A DNA stretch of 64,000 bases from Pseudomonas neustonica (GCF_003797945.1 NZ_RKKU01000006.1:62001-126000); one strand, 5' to 3'. Shown: positions 1 through 11,329, counted from the stretch's first letter. Notes: generated by a model not told the origin, from the sequence alone. Made by a program: numbers and translations.

Positions 1-821
1 GCCCCGGCAATACTACCGAACAGACAGCCGACCAGCAGCCCGCTGACATGGGCAGCATTGGCGATGGCACCAAACCCCAGCAAACTGACCAGGCCGGACA
101 TACAGAGCGCGAGCCACGCCAACATCATGATAACCACGCCCTTGGGCAGCGCGAAATGCGCATTCGGCGCAATCAACTGATACAGCCAGCAATAACCCAG
201 CAGACCATAGAGCACGCCTGACAAGCCGCCGAACAAGCCACTGGTGCCACTCCACCACCATTGTGCGGTATTGGAAATGACACCAATGAGCAGCGTCAGC
301 CCGAGCAGCCATAAGCCACCTGAGCGCATTTCAATACGGCGGCCCAACTCCCAGTACCAGAGCGCGTTAAACGCCAGATGCATGAAACCAAAATGAATAA
401 AGATCGGCGTAACCAGGCGCCACCACTGCGCCATATCAGGCTGCGGTGCAAGATAGCCACTGGCTTCCAGCGGCGTATAGGTCAGCAGCACCACGTTATC
501 CAGATTACTGCCCAGGCCGGTCAAGGCGGCCACCACGGCAGTCACCAGCAACACCAGCAAGGTGACTGGAATCAATCGATAGGATTGACGCCAATAGGCG
601 CTCGTCGGGGTTTCGACAATGCCTCGGTCAGGCTCACGGGTCATGTCACTCAAGTCGCGCTGATGCAGCGAGCGAACAATATCGGCGGTCTGCTCATCCA
701 CTACCCAAAGCACCTGCATGCCGTTCTCTTCTGCCACGCGATGCACGACGCCGCGGCTACGTAAAAAGCGTATCAGCGGGCGCAGATCTTCTTCCAGCGG
801 ACAACTCAAAGCTCGTTGCAT
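1..821 (-). CDS. Rhomboid family intramembrane serine protease (C-terminus cut by window edge)
   Basis: This is an integral inner-membrane protease that cleaves transmembrane segments of substrate proteins. The catalytic dyad is visible: Ser201 in GGLSGV and His258 in NAAHVSG, the spacing expected for the GlpG type. A soluble N-terminal domain of about 60 residues precedes the hydrophobic helices, as in GlpG. The ATG at 821 lies 8 bases beyond the stop of the phosphatase gene upstream, so the two are probably co-transcribed. The reading frame is still open at base 1, so only the last part of the final helix and the C-terminus are missing. The family is clear; the natural substrate cannot be told from sequence. 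Confidence 0.88.
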   Translation of the reverse strand, partial: MQRALSCPLEEDLRPLIRFLRSRGVVHRVAEENGMQVLWVVDEQTADIVRSLHQRDLSDMTREPDRGIVETPTSAYWRQSYRLIPVTLLVLLVTAVVAALTGLGSNLDNVVLLTYTPLEASGYLAPQPDMAQWWRLVTPIFIHFGFMHLAFNALWYWELGRRIEMRSGGLWLLGLTLLIGVISNTAQWWWSGTSGLFGGLSGVLYGLLGYCWLYQLIAPNAHFALPKGVVIMMLAWLALCMSGLVSLLGFGAIANAAHVSGLLVGCLFGSIAG

Positions 822-828
822 GAATTCC

Positions 829-1797
829 TCAGGCGTATTGGGGGACATCGACCCAGACAAAATGATCCGGGTTCAAGCGTCGCTCACCATCCCAGCGGTA
901 GGCAACCAGCTTGCCGTATTTTACGGCGCTGTAATCCAGGCAGGCCAGGTTGGGCCTGATGGGCTGTGGAGCACCCTGCTGCCAATAGTGACCGACAAAC
1001 AAAATCGGGTCTTCCGGGCGATAGATCTGCAGCGCCGTCTTCTGCTCCTCGGATAACTCAAGCGCAGCCACCTCTTCGGGCAGCGCATCGGGCTGAAACA
1101 CTACATCACCATAGGTGCGCGGCGACTCCTCCCAGTATTTGGTGCGAAAGGAAGCGCGGGTAAAGCCATCCTTGCCGGTCATGCTAATGCCGTCGGGCAG
1201 GCGCATATCGGTGCCCCGCAGCAAGCGATCCAGCGTCTGCGACTCAAAACTGCCCCACTGCCCCGCCGCCAGCAGAAAGTCGCGGTCGATGCAGCCGTCC
1301 GGATGTTGCGCGCGAAAGGGTTGGATCAAGCGATCATCCCAGCAGGCATGCACCAGGCGTATTTCATGACAATCAAGAAACAGCGGAAGTTCATAAAACC
1401 AGTCGAGAAACGCCTGCCATTCGTCTGGCCAATCGGCGAACTGATCCAGGGTATCGCCAATCAAGCGGTGATGACGCTCATTGTGCTCACGCATAAAAGC
1501 GCGACCGCTATCGGCCGGTGCAGGCGTTGCCCAACACAGCGCATTGAACTCATGATTACCCATAATGCAGCGAGCACTGCCCGCCTCCACCATATCGCGC
1601 ACCAGGTGCAGCGCCTCGCGGATACGCGGACCACGGTCAATGATATCGCCCAGAAACAACGCCTGACGGTTAGCGTGCTGCCACACACCGGCTTTTTTTC
1701 GATAGCCCATCTGGTCCAGCAGCCGCTCGACCGTTAGCGCGCAGCCATGCACATCACCGATGATGTCGTATCCACGTTCACTCTCCAGGACACTCAT
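829..1797 (-). CDS. Metallophosphoesterase (calcineurin-like, PrpE/ApaH superfamily)
   Basis: A 322-residue cytoplasmic metallophosphatase. The dinuclear metal-binding signatures are all present near the N-terminus: GDVHG (14-18), GDIIDRG (50-56) and GNHE (80-83). These match the serine/threonine phosphatase and diadenosine tetraphosphatase superfamily. It lies between nadK, 1 base upstream, and the rhomboid gene, 8 bases downstream, so it belongs to a three-gene leftward operon. The same order is familiar from Pseudomonas. It has no signal peptide. The substrate, phosphoprotein or nucleotide, is not determined by these motifs, so no gene symbol is given. Confidence 0.85.
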   Translation of the reverse strand: MSVLESERGYDIIGDVHGCALTVERLLDQMGYRKKAGVWQHANRQALFLGDIIDRGPRIREALHLVRDMVEAGSARCIMGNHEFNALCWATPAPADSGRAFMREHNERHHRLIGDTLDQFADWPDEWQAFLDWFYELPLFLDCHEIRLVHACWDDRLIQPFRAQHPDGCIDRDFLLAAGQWGSFESQTLDRLLRGTDMRLPDGISMTGKDGFTRASFRTKYWEESPRTYGDVVFQPDALPEEVAALELSEEQKTALQIYRPEDPILFVGHYWQQGAPQPIRPNLACLDYSAVKYGKLVAYRWDGERRLNPDHFVWVDVPQYA

Positions 1798-1798
1798 C

Positions 1799-2683
1799 TC
1801 ACTGCTCCGTCAGTCGGCTAGACCATCCCAGCTTGCTGCGACAGATGGCGTAGAAGTTATGATCGAGCGGGTGCAGCAATCGCAGTTTCTGCGGCTTCTT
1901 GCGGATAGTGATGCTGTCGCCAGGCGCGCAGGAGATATGTACCTGACCATCGCAGCTGACCTGCGGGTAAATACCGTTCTGTTTGGAAATAATGATTTTC
2001 AGCTCGCTATTACCATCCACCACTATCGGCCGACTGGAAAGCGTATGCGGGAACATGGGCACCAGCACCACGGCATCGAGCTTGGGATGCATGATGGGGC
2101 CGCCGGCGGATAATGAGTACGCGGTTGAACCCGTCGGCGTCGCGACAATTAGTCCATCCGACTTCTGGCTGTAGACAAACTGGCCATCAACATAGAGCTC
2201 AAACTCGATCATGCGTGCCGACTTGCCCGGGTGCAGCACCACATCGTTCAGCGCTTCACTGGTGCCCAGCTGCTCCTCGCCGCGGCGCACAAAGGCATCC
2301 ATCAAAAAGCGCGTTTCGACCATATACTTGCCCGCCAGCACCTCGCCAACCCGGTGCTCCAGCTCGTCTGGTGGAATATCCGTTAGAAAGCCGAGGCCAC
2401 CACGGTTCACGCCCAGCACCGGAATATTGTACCGACAGAGCGCGCGGGCAGCGCCCAATAAACTGCCGTCGCCGCCGACTACAATGACCAGGTCGCAGAT
2501 TTCCCCCATCATCTTGCGTGAGCAGACCTGTTGTTGATGACCGGGAAACAGATCAGCCACCGCGTCTTCGAGAATCACGGTATGCCCATTGTCCAGCAGA
2601 AAGCGTTTCAGACGCTTGAGGGTATCCACCACACGGCCACTGCCGAGTCGCCCGATTAGCCCGATATTGCGGAACTGGTCCAT
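1799..2683 (-). CDS. nadK: NAD kinase
   Basis: NAD kinase makes NADP+ from NAD+ and ATP or polyphosphate, the only route to cellular NADP. The family signature GGDGSLL lies at about residue 70, followed by the NRGGLGFLTDI segment and the NE/D-type substrate region ALNDVV. The frame is open further upstream, to 2788, but the ATG at 2683 (MDQFRNIGL) gives 294 residues, the usual length. It has a purine-rich GAGG just upstream, with rather tight spacing of about 4 bases. It is the first gene of the operon with the phosphatase and rhomboid genes. Confidence 0.93.
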   Translation of the reverse strand: MDQFRNIGLIGRLGSGRVVDTLKRLKRFLLDNGHTVILEDAVADLFPGHQQQVCSRKMMGEICDLVIVVGGDGSLLGAARALCRYNIPVLGVNRGGLGFLTDIPPDELEHRVGEVLAGKYMVETRFLMDAFVRRGEEQLGTSEALNDVVLHPGKSARMIEFELYVDGQFVYSQKSDGLIVATPTGSTAYSLSAGGPIMHPKLDAVVLVPMFPHTLSSRPIVVDGNSELKIIISKQNGIYPQVSCDGQVHISCAPGDSITIRKKPQKLRLLHPLDHNFYAICRSKLGWSSRLTEQ

Positions 2684-2896
2684 ACCACCTCGATATATGT
2701 TCGCTTGTGAGATATCCGGACATGAAGGACACTGGCCGGACAACAACGCTCGCCCAGCAAGTCGTTGACGATTATCTGCGTTGCCCATACTGCGCTAAAA
2801 ACGGCATCGCTGCTGCGTTCAGGCTTTGCCCGGCCAGCTGGTATTACGATTATTCCGCAGCCGGCCACGTGCTGGCAAATCAGGACCCGATTATTG

Positions 2897-3829
2897 ATGT
2901 TGCCGGATTTCACCCATCACATAGTGCGCGACCTGGCTTGGGCCGCCTTCACTGCCCCGCTCATGGATGGCAGCACACTGCCGCTACGCGATCCACTGCA
3001 AGATTCACTCTGGCGCAAAGACCCTGGGCGGCTAGTGTACCTACTACAGCAACTGGATGCAGAGCCAGGGCAGCTGGCCGCGCTATTTCCCCATTCCCGT
3101 GACCGTCGGCTGGGCAACTATTATGAACGCCTTTGGCATGCACTGCTGACGCTGGCTCCGGACGTTCATATTGTGGCCCACAACATCGCACTGCGCGACG
3201 CGGGCCGAACACTAGGCGAGCTGGACCTGATACTACAGGCCGCCAACGGGGAACTGGTGCATCTGGAATTAGCGATCAAATTCTATATGGCCCGGCCAGA
3301 GCTGCAACCGGTCAGTGCCGATCGTTCGTGCAGCGATGGGGCATTATGGTGGGGACCAGACCCGAGCGATCAGTTGGCGCGCAAGCTAGCGCGTTTGACC
3401 CAACATCAACTGCCTCTTGCCAAACGGCTGGCAGCACAGCAACCCACTCACTACCCTGCCGAGCTGCCGCTTCCCGACTACTCCGCAGCCTGGCTTCAAG
3501 GTTATCTGTTTCAATCTGCGGCGCAGCAGATGCCACCTGCCTGCGGTCAGACTATACGCAGCGGAGCACAGCTATGGTGTCATCGTGGTCAGGTGGAAAC
3601 ACTACTGGATGCGCAGAGCCGCTGGATCGCGCTGCCGCACAAGGAGTGGCTGATGCCGCCATCGATCGCGACCACCAGCGCGGTGCTGGAGCCACGCCAG
3701 ATGCGGCACATCTTCGCCGAGGCTAGAGCGCAGCAAGCGGTGATGTTCGCTCGGGTAGATGAAACTGACTGGTATCAGCCGCTGTATGCAGATCGACTGA
3801 TCTGCGTGGCGGATGATTGGCCGGCGTAA
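2897..3829 (+). CDS. DUF1853 family protein
   Basis: A conserved protein of about 310 residues with no known function. It is read divergently from nadK. The chosen ATG at 2897 (MLPDFTHHIVRDL) has AGGA 11 bases upstream. The frame stays open to an earlier ATG at 2765, but those extra 44 residues look like untranslated leader. Recognisable parts are the RRLGNYYERLWHALL segment and the acidic ELDLIL-ELVHLELAIKFY segment, which recalls the D-ExK pattern of PD-(D/E)XK nucleases. That nuclease link is my inference from the pattern. The stop codon directly abuts the stop of the convergent gene at 3830, with no terminator between them. Confidence 0.78.
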   Translation: MLPDFTHHIVRDLAWAAFTAPLMDGSTLPLRDPLQDSLWRKDPGRLVYLLQQLDAEPGQLAALFPHSRDRRLGNYYERLWHALLTLAPDVHIVAHNIALRDAGRTLGELDLILQAANGELVHLELAIKFYMARPELQPVSADRSCSDGALWWGPDPSDQLARKLARLTQHQLPLAKRLAAQQPTHYPAELPLPDYSAAWLQGYLFQSAAQQMPPACGQTIRSGAQLWCHRGQVETLLDAQSRWIALPHKEWLMPPSIATTSAVLEPRQMRHIFAEARAQQAVMFARVDETDWYQPLYADRLICVADDWPA

Positions 3830-4684
3830 TCAGTCAATATCGGTAGAGGTACGACTCTGCAGTTTGCCCAGGTCGCGCTTGAGCGCAACGTTGAGCTTCT
3901 GTTGCTGTGCCAGCTCCTGCTTGATATCCAGCAACTCGCCCTGCACGATTTCCAGATGATCTGCGTGCGTGCCCTTGAGCTCAGCGAGCGCTTGGTCCTT
4001 CTCCAGCGTCAACGCCTTCAAGCGGTTATTCAACAGCTCAATCTGGCGCTGGTATTCACGCACTTCCAGCGCGTGCCGCTCCATGATGTCATCAAGATCT
4101 TCACTGTGCTGTGCAGTCGACTCGATCGGTAACAGCGTGGTGTTGTCCGGATCAATGATAACGCCGCTGCCGTACCAGGTATCTTCCGCCGCCATCTGCA
4201 GACGCTCGGGAGATAAAATACCAATAGCTTCTTCATCATCACCCAAAATACCCAGGGTATTACGGGTGACCGCATCCTTGACCAAAGCGAGGTCGTTGGT
4301 GCCCGCGCGCTGACCCGGCTTCCAGAGCAGTGGCCGGTAGTTCGGCTGTTTGTTGTAACCAAGGCAGACCAGGCGGATCGGCCCACCGCCCATATCGGGA
4401 CCACGATCAGCTTTCTCTGCCAGTTGTCGCAATGGCATATTCCACAAGCGGTTTACGTAGCCGTCCAGATCGAAATCGAGGGTGAAAAATACCGCCGCAC
4501 GAACCTGCAGCCGCGAGTTGATCTGCACGAATACAGCCTCAACCGTTTCATCTTCGAATTCAGGTGACGCTACGAGGCCATCCAGCAGTGCTTCGAACTC
4601 GGGAAACAACATCTCTTTGCAGATGCCACGTTCCGAAAAGAACATCACCGCCTCTGTGAGCACTGACTTTGCTGGTTTGCTCAT
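3830..4684 (-). CDS. Conserved protein of unknown function with C-terminal coiled coil
   Basis: I do not recognise a functional family. The protein of 284 residues has a globular N-terminal part of about 190 residues, with several Trp and Gly-rich stretches (GPDMGGGPIRLVCLGYN). The last 90 residues are charged and heptad-like (RQIELLNNRLKALTLEKDQALAEL) and clearly form a coiled coil. Two adjacent ATGs are possible. The second, at 4684, is chosen because AAGGAG lies 7 bases before it. There is no signal peptide or membrane segment, so it should be cytoplasmic. It stands alone, convergent with the DUF1853 gene and separated from fadH by hairpins. Similar genes sit near fadH in Pseudomonas. Confidence 0.7.
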   Translation of the reverse strand: MSKPAKSVLTEAVMFFSERGICKEMLFPEFEALLDGLVASPEFEDETVEAVFVQINSRLQVRAAVFFTLDFDLDGYVNRLWNMPLRQLAEKADRGPDMGGGPIRLVCLGYNKQPNYRPLLWKPGQRAGTNDLALVKDAVTRNTLGILGDDEEAIGILSPERLQMAAEDTWYGSGVIIDPDNTTLLPIESTAQHSEDLDDIMERHALEVREYQRQIELLNNRLKALTLEKDQALAELKGTHADHLEIVQGELLDIKQELAQQQKLNVALKRDLGKLQSRTSTDID

Positions 4685-4851
4685 CATCTGTCTCCTTGCC
4701 GTGCTCAATACTTTGCGCCTTTTTTAAAGCAAATGCATCCAACCTACCGGGTAAGGCAGCAAGTGTATGAAAAAGGTTCAAAACGGTATGTGATGCAATT
4801 GGCAAGCAGCCAAACATCCGTTGGCAGTATAGACAGGAAAGGCCGGAAAGC

Positions 4852-4916
4852 ATGCGCTACGCTGCGTAGCGCATATATGGAGCGCTCCGCGGCGGCAAAC
4901 TAACCGCCGGCGGAGC
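4852..4916. repeat. Two consecutive strong inverted repeats downstream of fadH
   Basis: The first is a perfect 10-bp stem with a 3-base loop at 4852-4874 (ATGCGCTACG/CGTAGCGCAT). The second is at 4884-4895 and 4904-4916 and pairs 12 bp with one bulged base, GC-rich with a short A-rich loop. They lie 35 bases after the fadH stop. No run of T follows, so they may stabilise the mRNA end or act as REP-like elements rather than as an intrinsic terminator. Confidence 0.6.
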
Positions 4917-4951
4917 GGGAGCAACCCATCAACTCCTGACGATCACAGCGC

Positions 4952-7042
<2,091 letters not shown>

Positions 7043-7167
7043 TTATGGACAAAACAATAGGCTCAGGACCAACAGCGCTCAATCACCCAAAGTGACACAT
7101 TTATAACCCTGAATTACACTGTTCTCTTTCGCGCCTTCGGGCTCTTACCCCCCCTTGGGCTGCCATC

Positions 7168-8205
7168 ATGAAACTAGGCGATATTTCGGTCAGCTATCTG
7201 CTCAGTCTGCGCGCAGCTATTACCCAACTGCAGCTCGACCCAACCCCGCTACTGGAGCGCTTTGGCATTACTGAAACGCTGTTGAGTGAACCGCACGCAC
7301 GGATCAGCATCGCGCGCTTTATGCGCCTGGGTAACGCGGCCATACGCTATACGCAAAACCCGGCCATCGGCCTATTGATGGGAGCGCAAAGCCAGCTCAG
7401 TCATCAGGGTCTGGCTGGCATGACGGCACAGTGCGCACCCACGCTGGAGGACGCCTTCAACGTGATGGTCAAGTACGAACGACTTACCAGCCAAAACTAC
7501 CGCGGCCATTCCAGCTTCTGCGCCCCGGCGCTGCGCTTCTATTCGATTGCGCCTTACAACATGTTCAACCTGTTCGTAGTTGACTCGGCCTTGGCATCAC
7601 GCGCCCAGACCGCAAACCAGATGACAGGCGGCCAGGCAAAACTGCGTGAAGTACACATCGAATTCCCTGCTCCCACCTACGCCGCACGCTACGAGGCACT
7701 GTTTCAATGCCCGGTGCTGTTTTCGCAAGCACACAATCAGTTGCTGTGGGAGCCACGCAGCCTTGCACTGCAACCGGTACAAAGTGCGCCTGGTCATTAT
7801 CAGCATCTGCTGACGCTGTGTGAGCAGCGATTACATGAACTGACAAGGCAACGTGGACTACGCGAGCGCGTTGAAAGCATCGTAGCGCCGCAGCTGCATC
7901 AGCGGCTGCCAGGCATCATGGAAGTTGCACAGCAACTGGGCCTGCCATCCTGGACACTGCGCCGCCGATTGCAGCAGGAAGATCACACCCGCTTCCAGGA
8001 CATCATTGACGATATTCGCCGCGAGCTAGCAGTCAGCTATATACGAGATACGGAGTTGGCACTGGGCGAGATTACCTTCTTGCTGGGCTTCTCTTCACCG
8101 GAGGCATTTCAGCGCGCGTTCAAACGCTGGACAGGATCAGCGCCGGGCAGCTATCGGCGTGCACTACTTGGGGAGGGTAAAAGATCAGAAGGAGTCGAAC
8201 GATAA
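7168..8205 (+). CDS. AraC family transcriptional regulator
   Basis: A 345-residue DNA-binding regulator. Residues 1-200 resemble the arabinose-binding-type ligand domain found in OruR/ArgR-like AraC proteins of Pseudomonas. Residues from about 240 form the double helix-turn-helix domain, with LGLPSWTLRRRLQQED and the conserved end LLGFSSPEAFQRAFKRWTG-P. It is divergent from fadH across 179 bases, so the simplest view is that it senses a fatty-acid derivative and controls fadH. That is inference from position. No clear operator repeats were seen by eye in the intergenic region. Confidence 0.85.
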   Translation: MKLGDISVSYLLSLRAAITQLQLDPTPLLERFGITETLLSEPHARISIARFMRLGNAAIRYTQNPAIGLLMGAQSQLSHQGLAGMTAQCAPTLEDAFNVMVKYERLTSQNYRGHSSFCAPALRFYSIAPYNMFNLFVVDSALASRAQTANQMTGGQAKLREVHIEFPAPTYAARYEALFQCPVLFSQAHNQLLWEPRSLALQPVQSAPGHYQHLLTLCEQRLHELTRQRGLRERVESIVAPQLHQRLPGIMEVAQQLGLPSWTLRRRLQQEDHTRFQDIIDDIRRELAVSYIRDTELALGEITFLLGFSSPEAFQRAFKRWTGSAPGSYRRALLGEGKRSEGVER

Positions 8206-8248
8206 AACCAGGTACTACAGGCAATCAAGGGAAAACGCATGAAGAGAA

Positions 8249-8329
8249 TTACATCTCTTCAGCGTCTTCCACATCGTCTTCGCGTTGCTGCAACTGCAGC
8301 TCAATAAGCTCTTCAATATAGTCGCTCAT
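8249..8329 (-). CDS. Possible 26-residue acidic small protein
   Basis: A short frame, MSDYIEELIELQLQQ followed by an acidic tail (REDDVEDAEEM). It is preceded by GGAGGT five bases before the ATG, the strongest ribosome binding site I saw in the window. The product would be amphipathic at the N-terminus, very acidic at the C-terminus, and cytoplasmic. It lies between the AraC-type regulator (convergent, 43 bases away) and the end of the B12 operon. cobS ends 120 bases upstream of its start codon, so it could be the last gene of that operon. I know no family for it. The RBS and start are seen; expression is inferred. Confidence 0.5.
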   Translation of the reverse strand: MSDYIEELIELQLQQREDDVEDAEEM

Positions 8330-8449
8330 GTGATACCTCCCTTTTCTTCTTGATGTTAATGACGTACTGCTATCGCACTATTCACGTTAGCCACGCCAGA
8401 TGACAGTAAGATGAAAATGGCCAGGTAAAGTTCCGCTCCCACGCCAGCG

Positions 8450-9184
8450 TCAAAGCAAAAAGCTGGCCGCCGCTACCAGGACCGCACACTCGACTATTTC
8501 CAGCAGTGCTCCAGCGGTATCGCCGGTCGTCCCGCCGAGACGTTGCAGCAACAGATGACGTCCGTACAGCACCAGCCCTGCCGCTACAAATAGAGACAAC
8601 GCCCCTGCTACGCCGCAAAAGAGCAGCAATACGGCATTAAGCAGCAAGACCCACTTTAGCTTCGAACGCGGCATCTCACGGGTCAGGCTCTCGCCCAGCC
8701 CACCCGCGCGCACGTAGGGTGTGGTTAATAGCAACAGGGGTAATAGACAACGGCCCAGCCAGGGAGCAATTAACAGCAAAAGCCAGGATTGCTGTTGCAG
8801 CAAGAGCACCAGGGCGGTGTATTTCAGCAGCAGACAAAGCAATAGCACGATGACGCCTATCGGTCCGCAAGCCGGGTCTTTCATAATCGCCAGTGTGCGC
8901 GCTCGGTCACCATAGCCACCCACCCAGGCATCCGCAGTATCCGCCAGGCCATCAAGGTGCAGACCACCGCTCAGCCAGACCCATAAGGCAATCAAGATGG
9001 CGGCTCGCAGCACAGGGTCAACGCTACCAAGCAATAGGTTGGCCGTGAGCAATAGCGCGCCCAGCAACAAACCAACCAGCGGGTACCAGAGCAGCGACTC
9101 GGCGCTCTCCTGAGCGCTTGGATCACGGCGCAGACGCACCGGCAGGCGGGTCAAAAACTGCAACGCCAAGGCAAAGGGCATCAT
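8450..9184 (-). CDS. cobS: Adenosylcobinamide-GDP ribazoletransferase (cobalamin synthase)
   Basis: CobS joins adenosylcobinamide-GDP to alpha-ribazole (or its phosphate), the last assembly step of adenosylcobalamin, at the inner membrane. The 244-residue protein is almost entirely hydrophobic helices. The family signature HLDGLADTADAW is at residues 77-88, with the metal-binding Asp residues 78, 82 and 85. Its ATGATG start overlaps the stop of the phosphatase gene, giving tight translational coupling. It is the last recognisable gene of the B12 operon. In Pseudomonas naming it is also cobV. Confidence 0.93.
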   Translation of the reverse strand: MMPFALALQFLTRLPVRLRRDPSAQESAESLLWYPLVGLLLGALLLTANLLLGSVDPVLRAAILIALWVWLSGGLHLDGLADTADAWVGGYGDRARTLAIMKDPACGPIGVIVLLLCLLLKYTALVLLLQQQSWLLLLIAPWLGRCLLPLLLLTTPYVRAGGLGESLTREMPRSKLKWVLLLNAVLLLFCGVAGALSLFVAAGLVLYGRHLLLQRLGGTTGDTAGALLEIVECAVLVAAASFLL

Positions 9185-9756
9185 AAGCCGACCTCTTTCA
9201 GCCCCTGCTGCGGAGCAAACTCAAGGCCCACTAACTCAGCGTAGCCGACCACAACCTGAAGCAGGTCAGCAGGCGCCAGCCCACGCGCACGGGCGAGCAA
9301 AAGTCGCATCACGCCGGCATGCGATACCACCAGTATCCGCTGCCCGGCGTAGGCTAAATGTAAAGTCTGAAGAGTGGTGTCTATGCGCGCAGCAAAATCC
9401 CGCATTGGCTCGGCACCGGGCGGCGTGTAGGCATAGGGATCGGTCCAAAAGCGGCCCAGTTCATCAGCCTGGTCAAGCATCAACTCGCTTGGGTGCTTAC
9501 CTTCCCAATCGCCAAAGTGCAGCTCACGCAAATTGTCGTTGTACTCAATGGGCAGTCCGCGCTCCTCGGCAAGGCGTTCGGCAAAGTGCGCGCAGCGACG
9601 CAGCGGCGAGCTGACAATACGCTGCCAGCCACTGGCAACAGCGGTGGTGGCTATCATTTGCTGCCAACCCGCGGCGGTGAGTTGATCATCCAGACTGCCA
9701 CGCAAACCGCCGCCCTGCTCGGTCTCGCCATGACGTAAAAAGTCGAGCCGGACCAT
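9181..9756 (-). CDS. cobC: Histidine phosphatase family protein, probable alpha-ribazole-5'-phosphate phosphatase
   Basis: A phosphoglycerate-mutase-like phosphatase of 191 residues. The phospho-histidine motif RHG is at residues 8-10 (LDFLRHGETEQGG), and the second catalytic His lies in VVSHAGVMRL. In this operon it should remove the phosphate from alpha-ribazole-phosphate or from cobalamin-5'-phosphate. The function rests on context, since histidine phosphatases are broad. A GTG (9759) directly precedes the ATG at 9756; the ATG shares bases with the cobT stop. The stop overlaps the start of cobS. Confidence 0.85.
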   Translation of the reverse strand: MVRLDFLRHGETEQGGGLRGSLDDQLTAAGWQQMIATTAVASGWQRIVSSPLRRCAHFAERLAEERGLPIEYNDNLRELHFGDWEGKHPSELMLDQADELGRFWTDPYAYTPPGAEPMRDFAARIDTTLQTLHLAYAGQRILVVSHAGVMRLLLARARGLAPADLLQVVVGYAELVGLEFAPQQGLKEVGL

Positions 9757-10811
9757 CACAAGCGGCTACCGGAGACCGCTGCCTCCTGGAAGGTCGCCAT
9801 CTGGTTGTGCAGACGGCAAGCCGCTTGCAGCAGCGGCACTACCATGGCGGCACCACTGCCCTCACCCAGGCGCATCTCCAATGACACCAAGGGCTCAGCA
9901 TCCAGCGCATCAAGCAACTCCTGATGGCAGGTCTCGGCACTGCGATGACTGTAGAGCAGCCAGGGTGCGATGCCCGGATTCATGCGTACTGCGCACAGTG
10001 CGGCGGCAGTGCATATGTAGCCATCTACCAACACCGGCATGCCTTCCTGCGCGGCTGCGATGTAGGCGCCAGCCAAACCCGCAATTTCCAGTCCACCCAC
10101 GCGAGTCAACGCCTCCAAGGGTGAGTCAACCATGGGTCGATGCAGTTTTAATGCGGCTTCAATGATCTGGGTTTTGTGCTGCAGACCGCTGTCCTTCATA
10201 CCGGTGCCAGCACCCACCAGGCGCTTGGCTGGCTGATCAAGTAACAAACAGGCCAGGGCACAGGCACTGCTGGTGTTACCTATCCCCATGTCGCCACCGA
10301 TAAACAGATCCGCGCCCTTTTCCAGCGCGCGCTGCAGTGCCTCACGGCCTGCTAGCAAGGCGTGCGCACACTGGACGCTGGTCATGGCCGGTTGATGAAG
10401 GAAATTCTCCGTGCCGGCAGCAATCCTCAACTGACGCACGCCAGGCAATGGCACACTCTCTTGTACCAGCCCCAACTCGAGCAGTTCGAGTTCAGCGCCC
10501 AGGTGACGCGCCAACACGCTGATGGCAGCGCCGCCCTGCGCAAAATTGGCCAGCATCTGGCCGGTTACTTCCTGCGGAAAAGCCGAAATTCCCTCCTGCG
10601 CGATACCGTGATCCGCAGCAAAAATGGATATCCAGATACGCTCTACCGAAGGATCGCTGCGACCTTGCAAACCCGCCAGGGTAACTGCCAACTGCTCAAG
10701 ACGACCGAGCGAACCCTGCGGTTTGGTTAACTGCAGCTGCCGCGCCAGCGCCTGTGCTCGCCTACCCGCGTCCGGAACGCGTGCTGCTGCCTGCCACCAA
10801 GTGCCATTCAC
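9756..10811 (-). CDS. cobT: Nicotinate-nucleotide--dimethylbenzimidazole phosphoribosyltransferase
   Basis: CobT moves ribose-5-phosphate from nicotinate mononucleotide to dimethylbenzimidazole, making alpha-ribazole-phosphate for the lower ligand. The 351 residues agree with the family. Visible family segments are [13 protein letters not shown] near the N-terminus, the Gly-rich [14 protein letters not shown] in the middle, and [10 protein letters not shown], with the catalytic Glu, near the C-terminus. The start is a GTG at 10811 that overlaps the cobU stop (GTGA). It works with BluB, upstream in the same operon, which supplies dimethylbenzimidazole. In Pseudomonas naming it is also cobU. 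Confidence 0.94.
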   Translation of the reverse strand: MNGTWWQAAARVPDAGRRAQALARQLQLTKPQGSLGRLEQLAVTLAGLQGRSDPSVERIWISIFAADHGIAQEGISAFPQEVTGQMLANFAQGGAAISVLARHLGAELELLELGLVQESVPLPGVRQLRIAAGTENFLHQPAMTSVQCAHALLAGREALQRALEKGADLFIGGDMGIGNTSSACALACLLLDQPAKRLVGAGTGMKDSGLQHKTQIIEAALKLHRPMVDSPLEALTRVGGLEIAGLAGAYIAAAQEGMPVLVDGYICTAAALCAVRMNPGIAPWLLYSHRSAETCHQELLDALDAEPLVSLEMRLGEGSGAAMVVPLLQAACRLHNQMATFQEAAVSGSRL

Positions 10812-11329
10812 AGCTTTTCTCCCTTTAAGGTCTGCGGTAAACCCGCAATGCAGAATACTACCCGGTCGCAGTGCTCTGCCAGCTGCTGGTGCAGCCAGCC
10901 AGACTCATCGACAAAACGGCGGCTAAGCTCGCCCATGGGAACGACACCCAAGCCTGTTTCATTGCTCACCATAATGATCCTGCCCGGTAACTCGGGCAGG
11001 CAATCAAACAACGCCTGGCGCTCACGTGTCCAATCCTGCTCGTCCGGGCTGAGCAGCAGGTTACTCACCCAGAGAGTAAGGCAGTCGACCAGCAAACAGC
11101 GATCTGTTGCGGCGTGCTCGCGCAGCACCTGCGCCAGGGAAGTCGGCTCCTCAACCAGAGCCCAGTCAGCCGGACGCTGGGCACGATGCTGTACCACCCG
11201 ATCGCGCATCTCCTGATCGCGTGGCTGGCAGGTCGCAATATAGGTCACAGGCAGACCGCACTCAGCCGCCAGCCGCTCGGCTAACCGGCTTTTGCCCGAA
11301 CGGGCACCACCCAAAATCAATTCATGCAT
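10808..11329 (-). CDS. cobU: Bifunctional adenosylcobinamide kinase / adenosylcobinamide-phosphate guanylyltransferase
   Basis: This enzyme phosphorylates adenosylcobinamide and then attaches GMP, giving the activated substrate for CobS. The 173-residue protein begins with a P-loop, GGARSGKS (7-14). The guanylylated His is probably His48 in [22 protein letters not shown] is another family segment. The start overlaps the cobQ stop by 8 bases. The alternative name in Pseudomonas is cobP. Confidence 0.93.
   Translation of the reverse strand: MHELILGGARSGKSRLAERLAAECGLPVTYIATCQPRDQEMRDRVVQHRAQRPADWALVEEPTSLAQVLREHAATDRCLLVDCLTLWVSNLLLSPDEQDWTRERQALFDCLPELPGRIIMVSNETGLGVVPMGELSRRFVDESGWLHQQLAEHCDRVVFCIAGLPQTLKGEKL

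Noticed and set aside
2707..3102. Frame with a YLRCPYC segment between nadK and the DUF1853 gene
   Set aside because: The CPYC pattern suggested a zinc or thioredoxin-like motif, but the frame overlaps the DUF1853 gene and its downstream part is Arg/Pro/Thr-rich noise.
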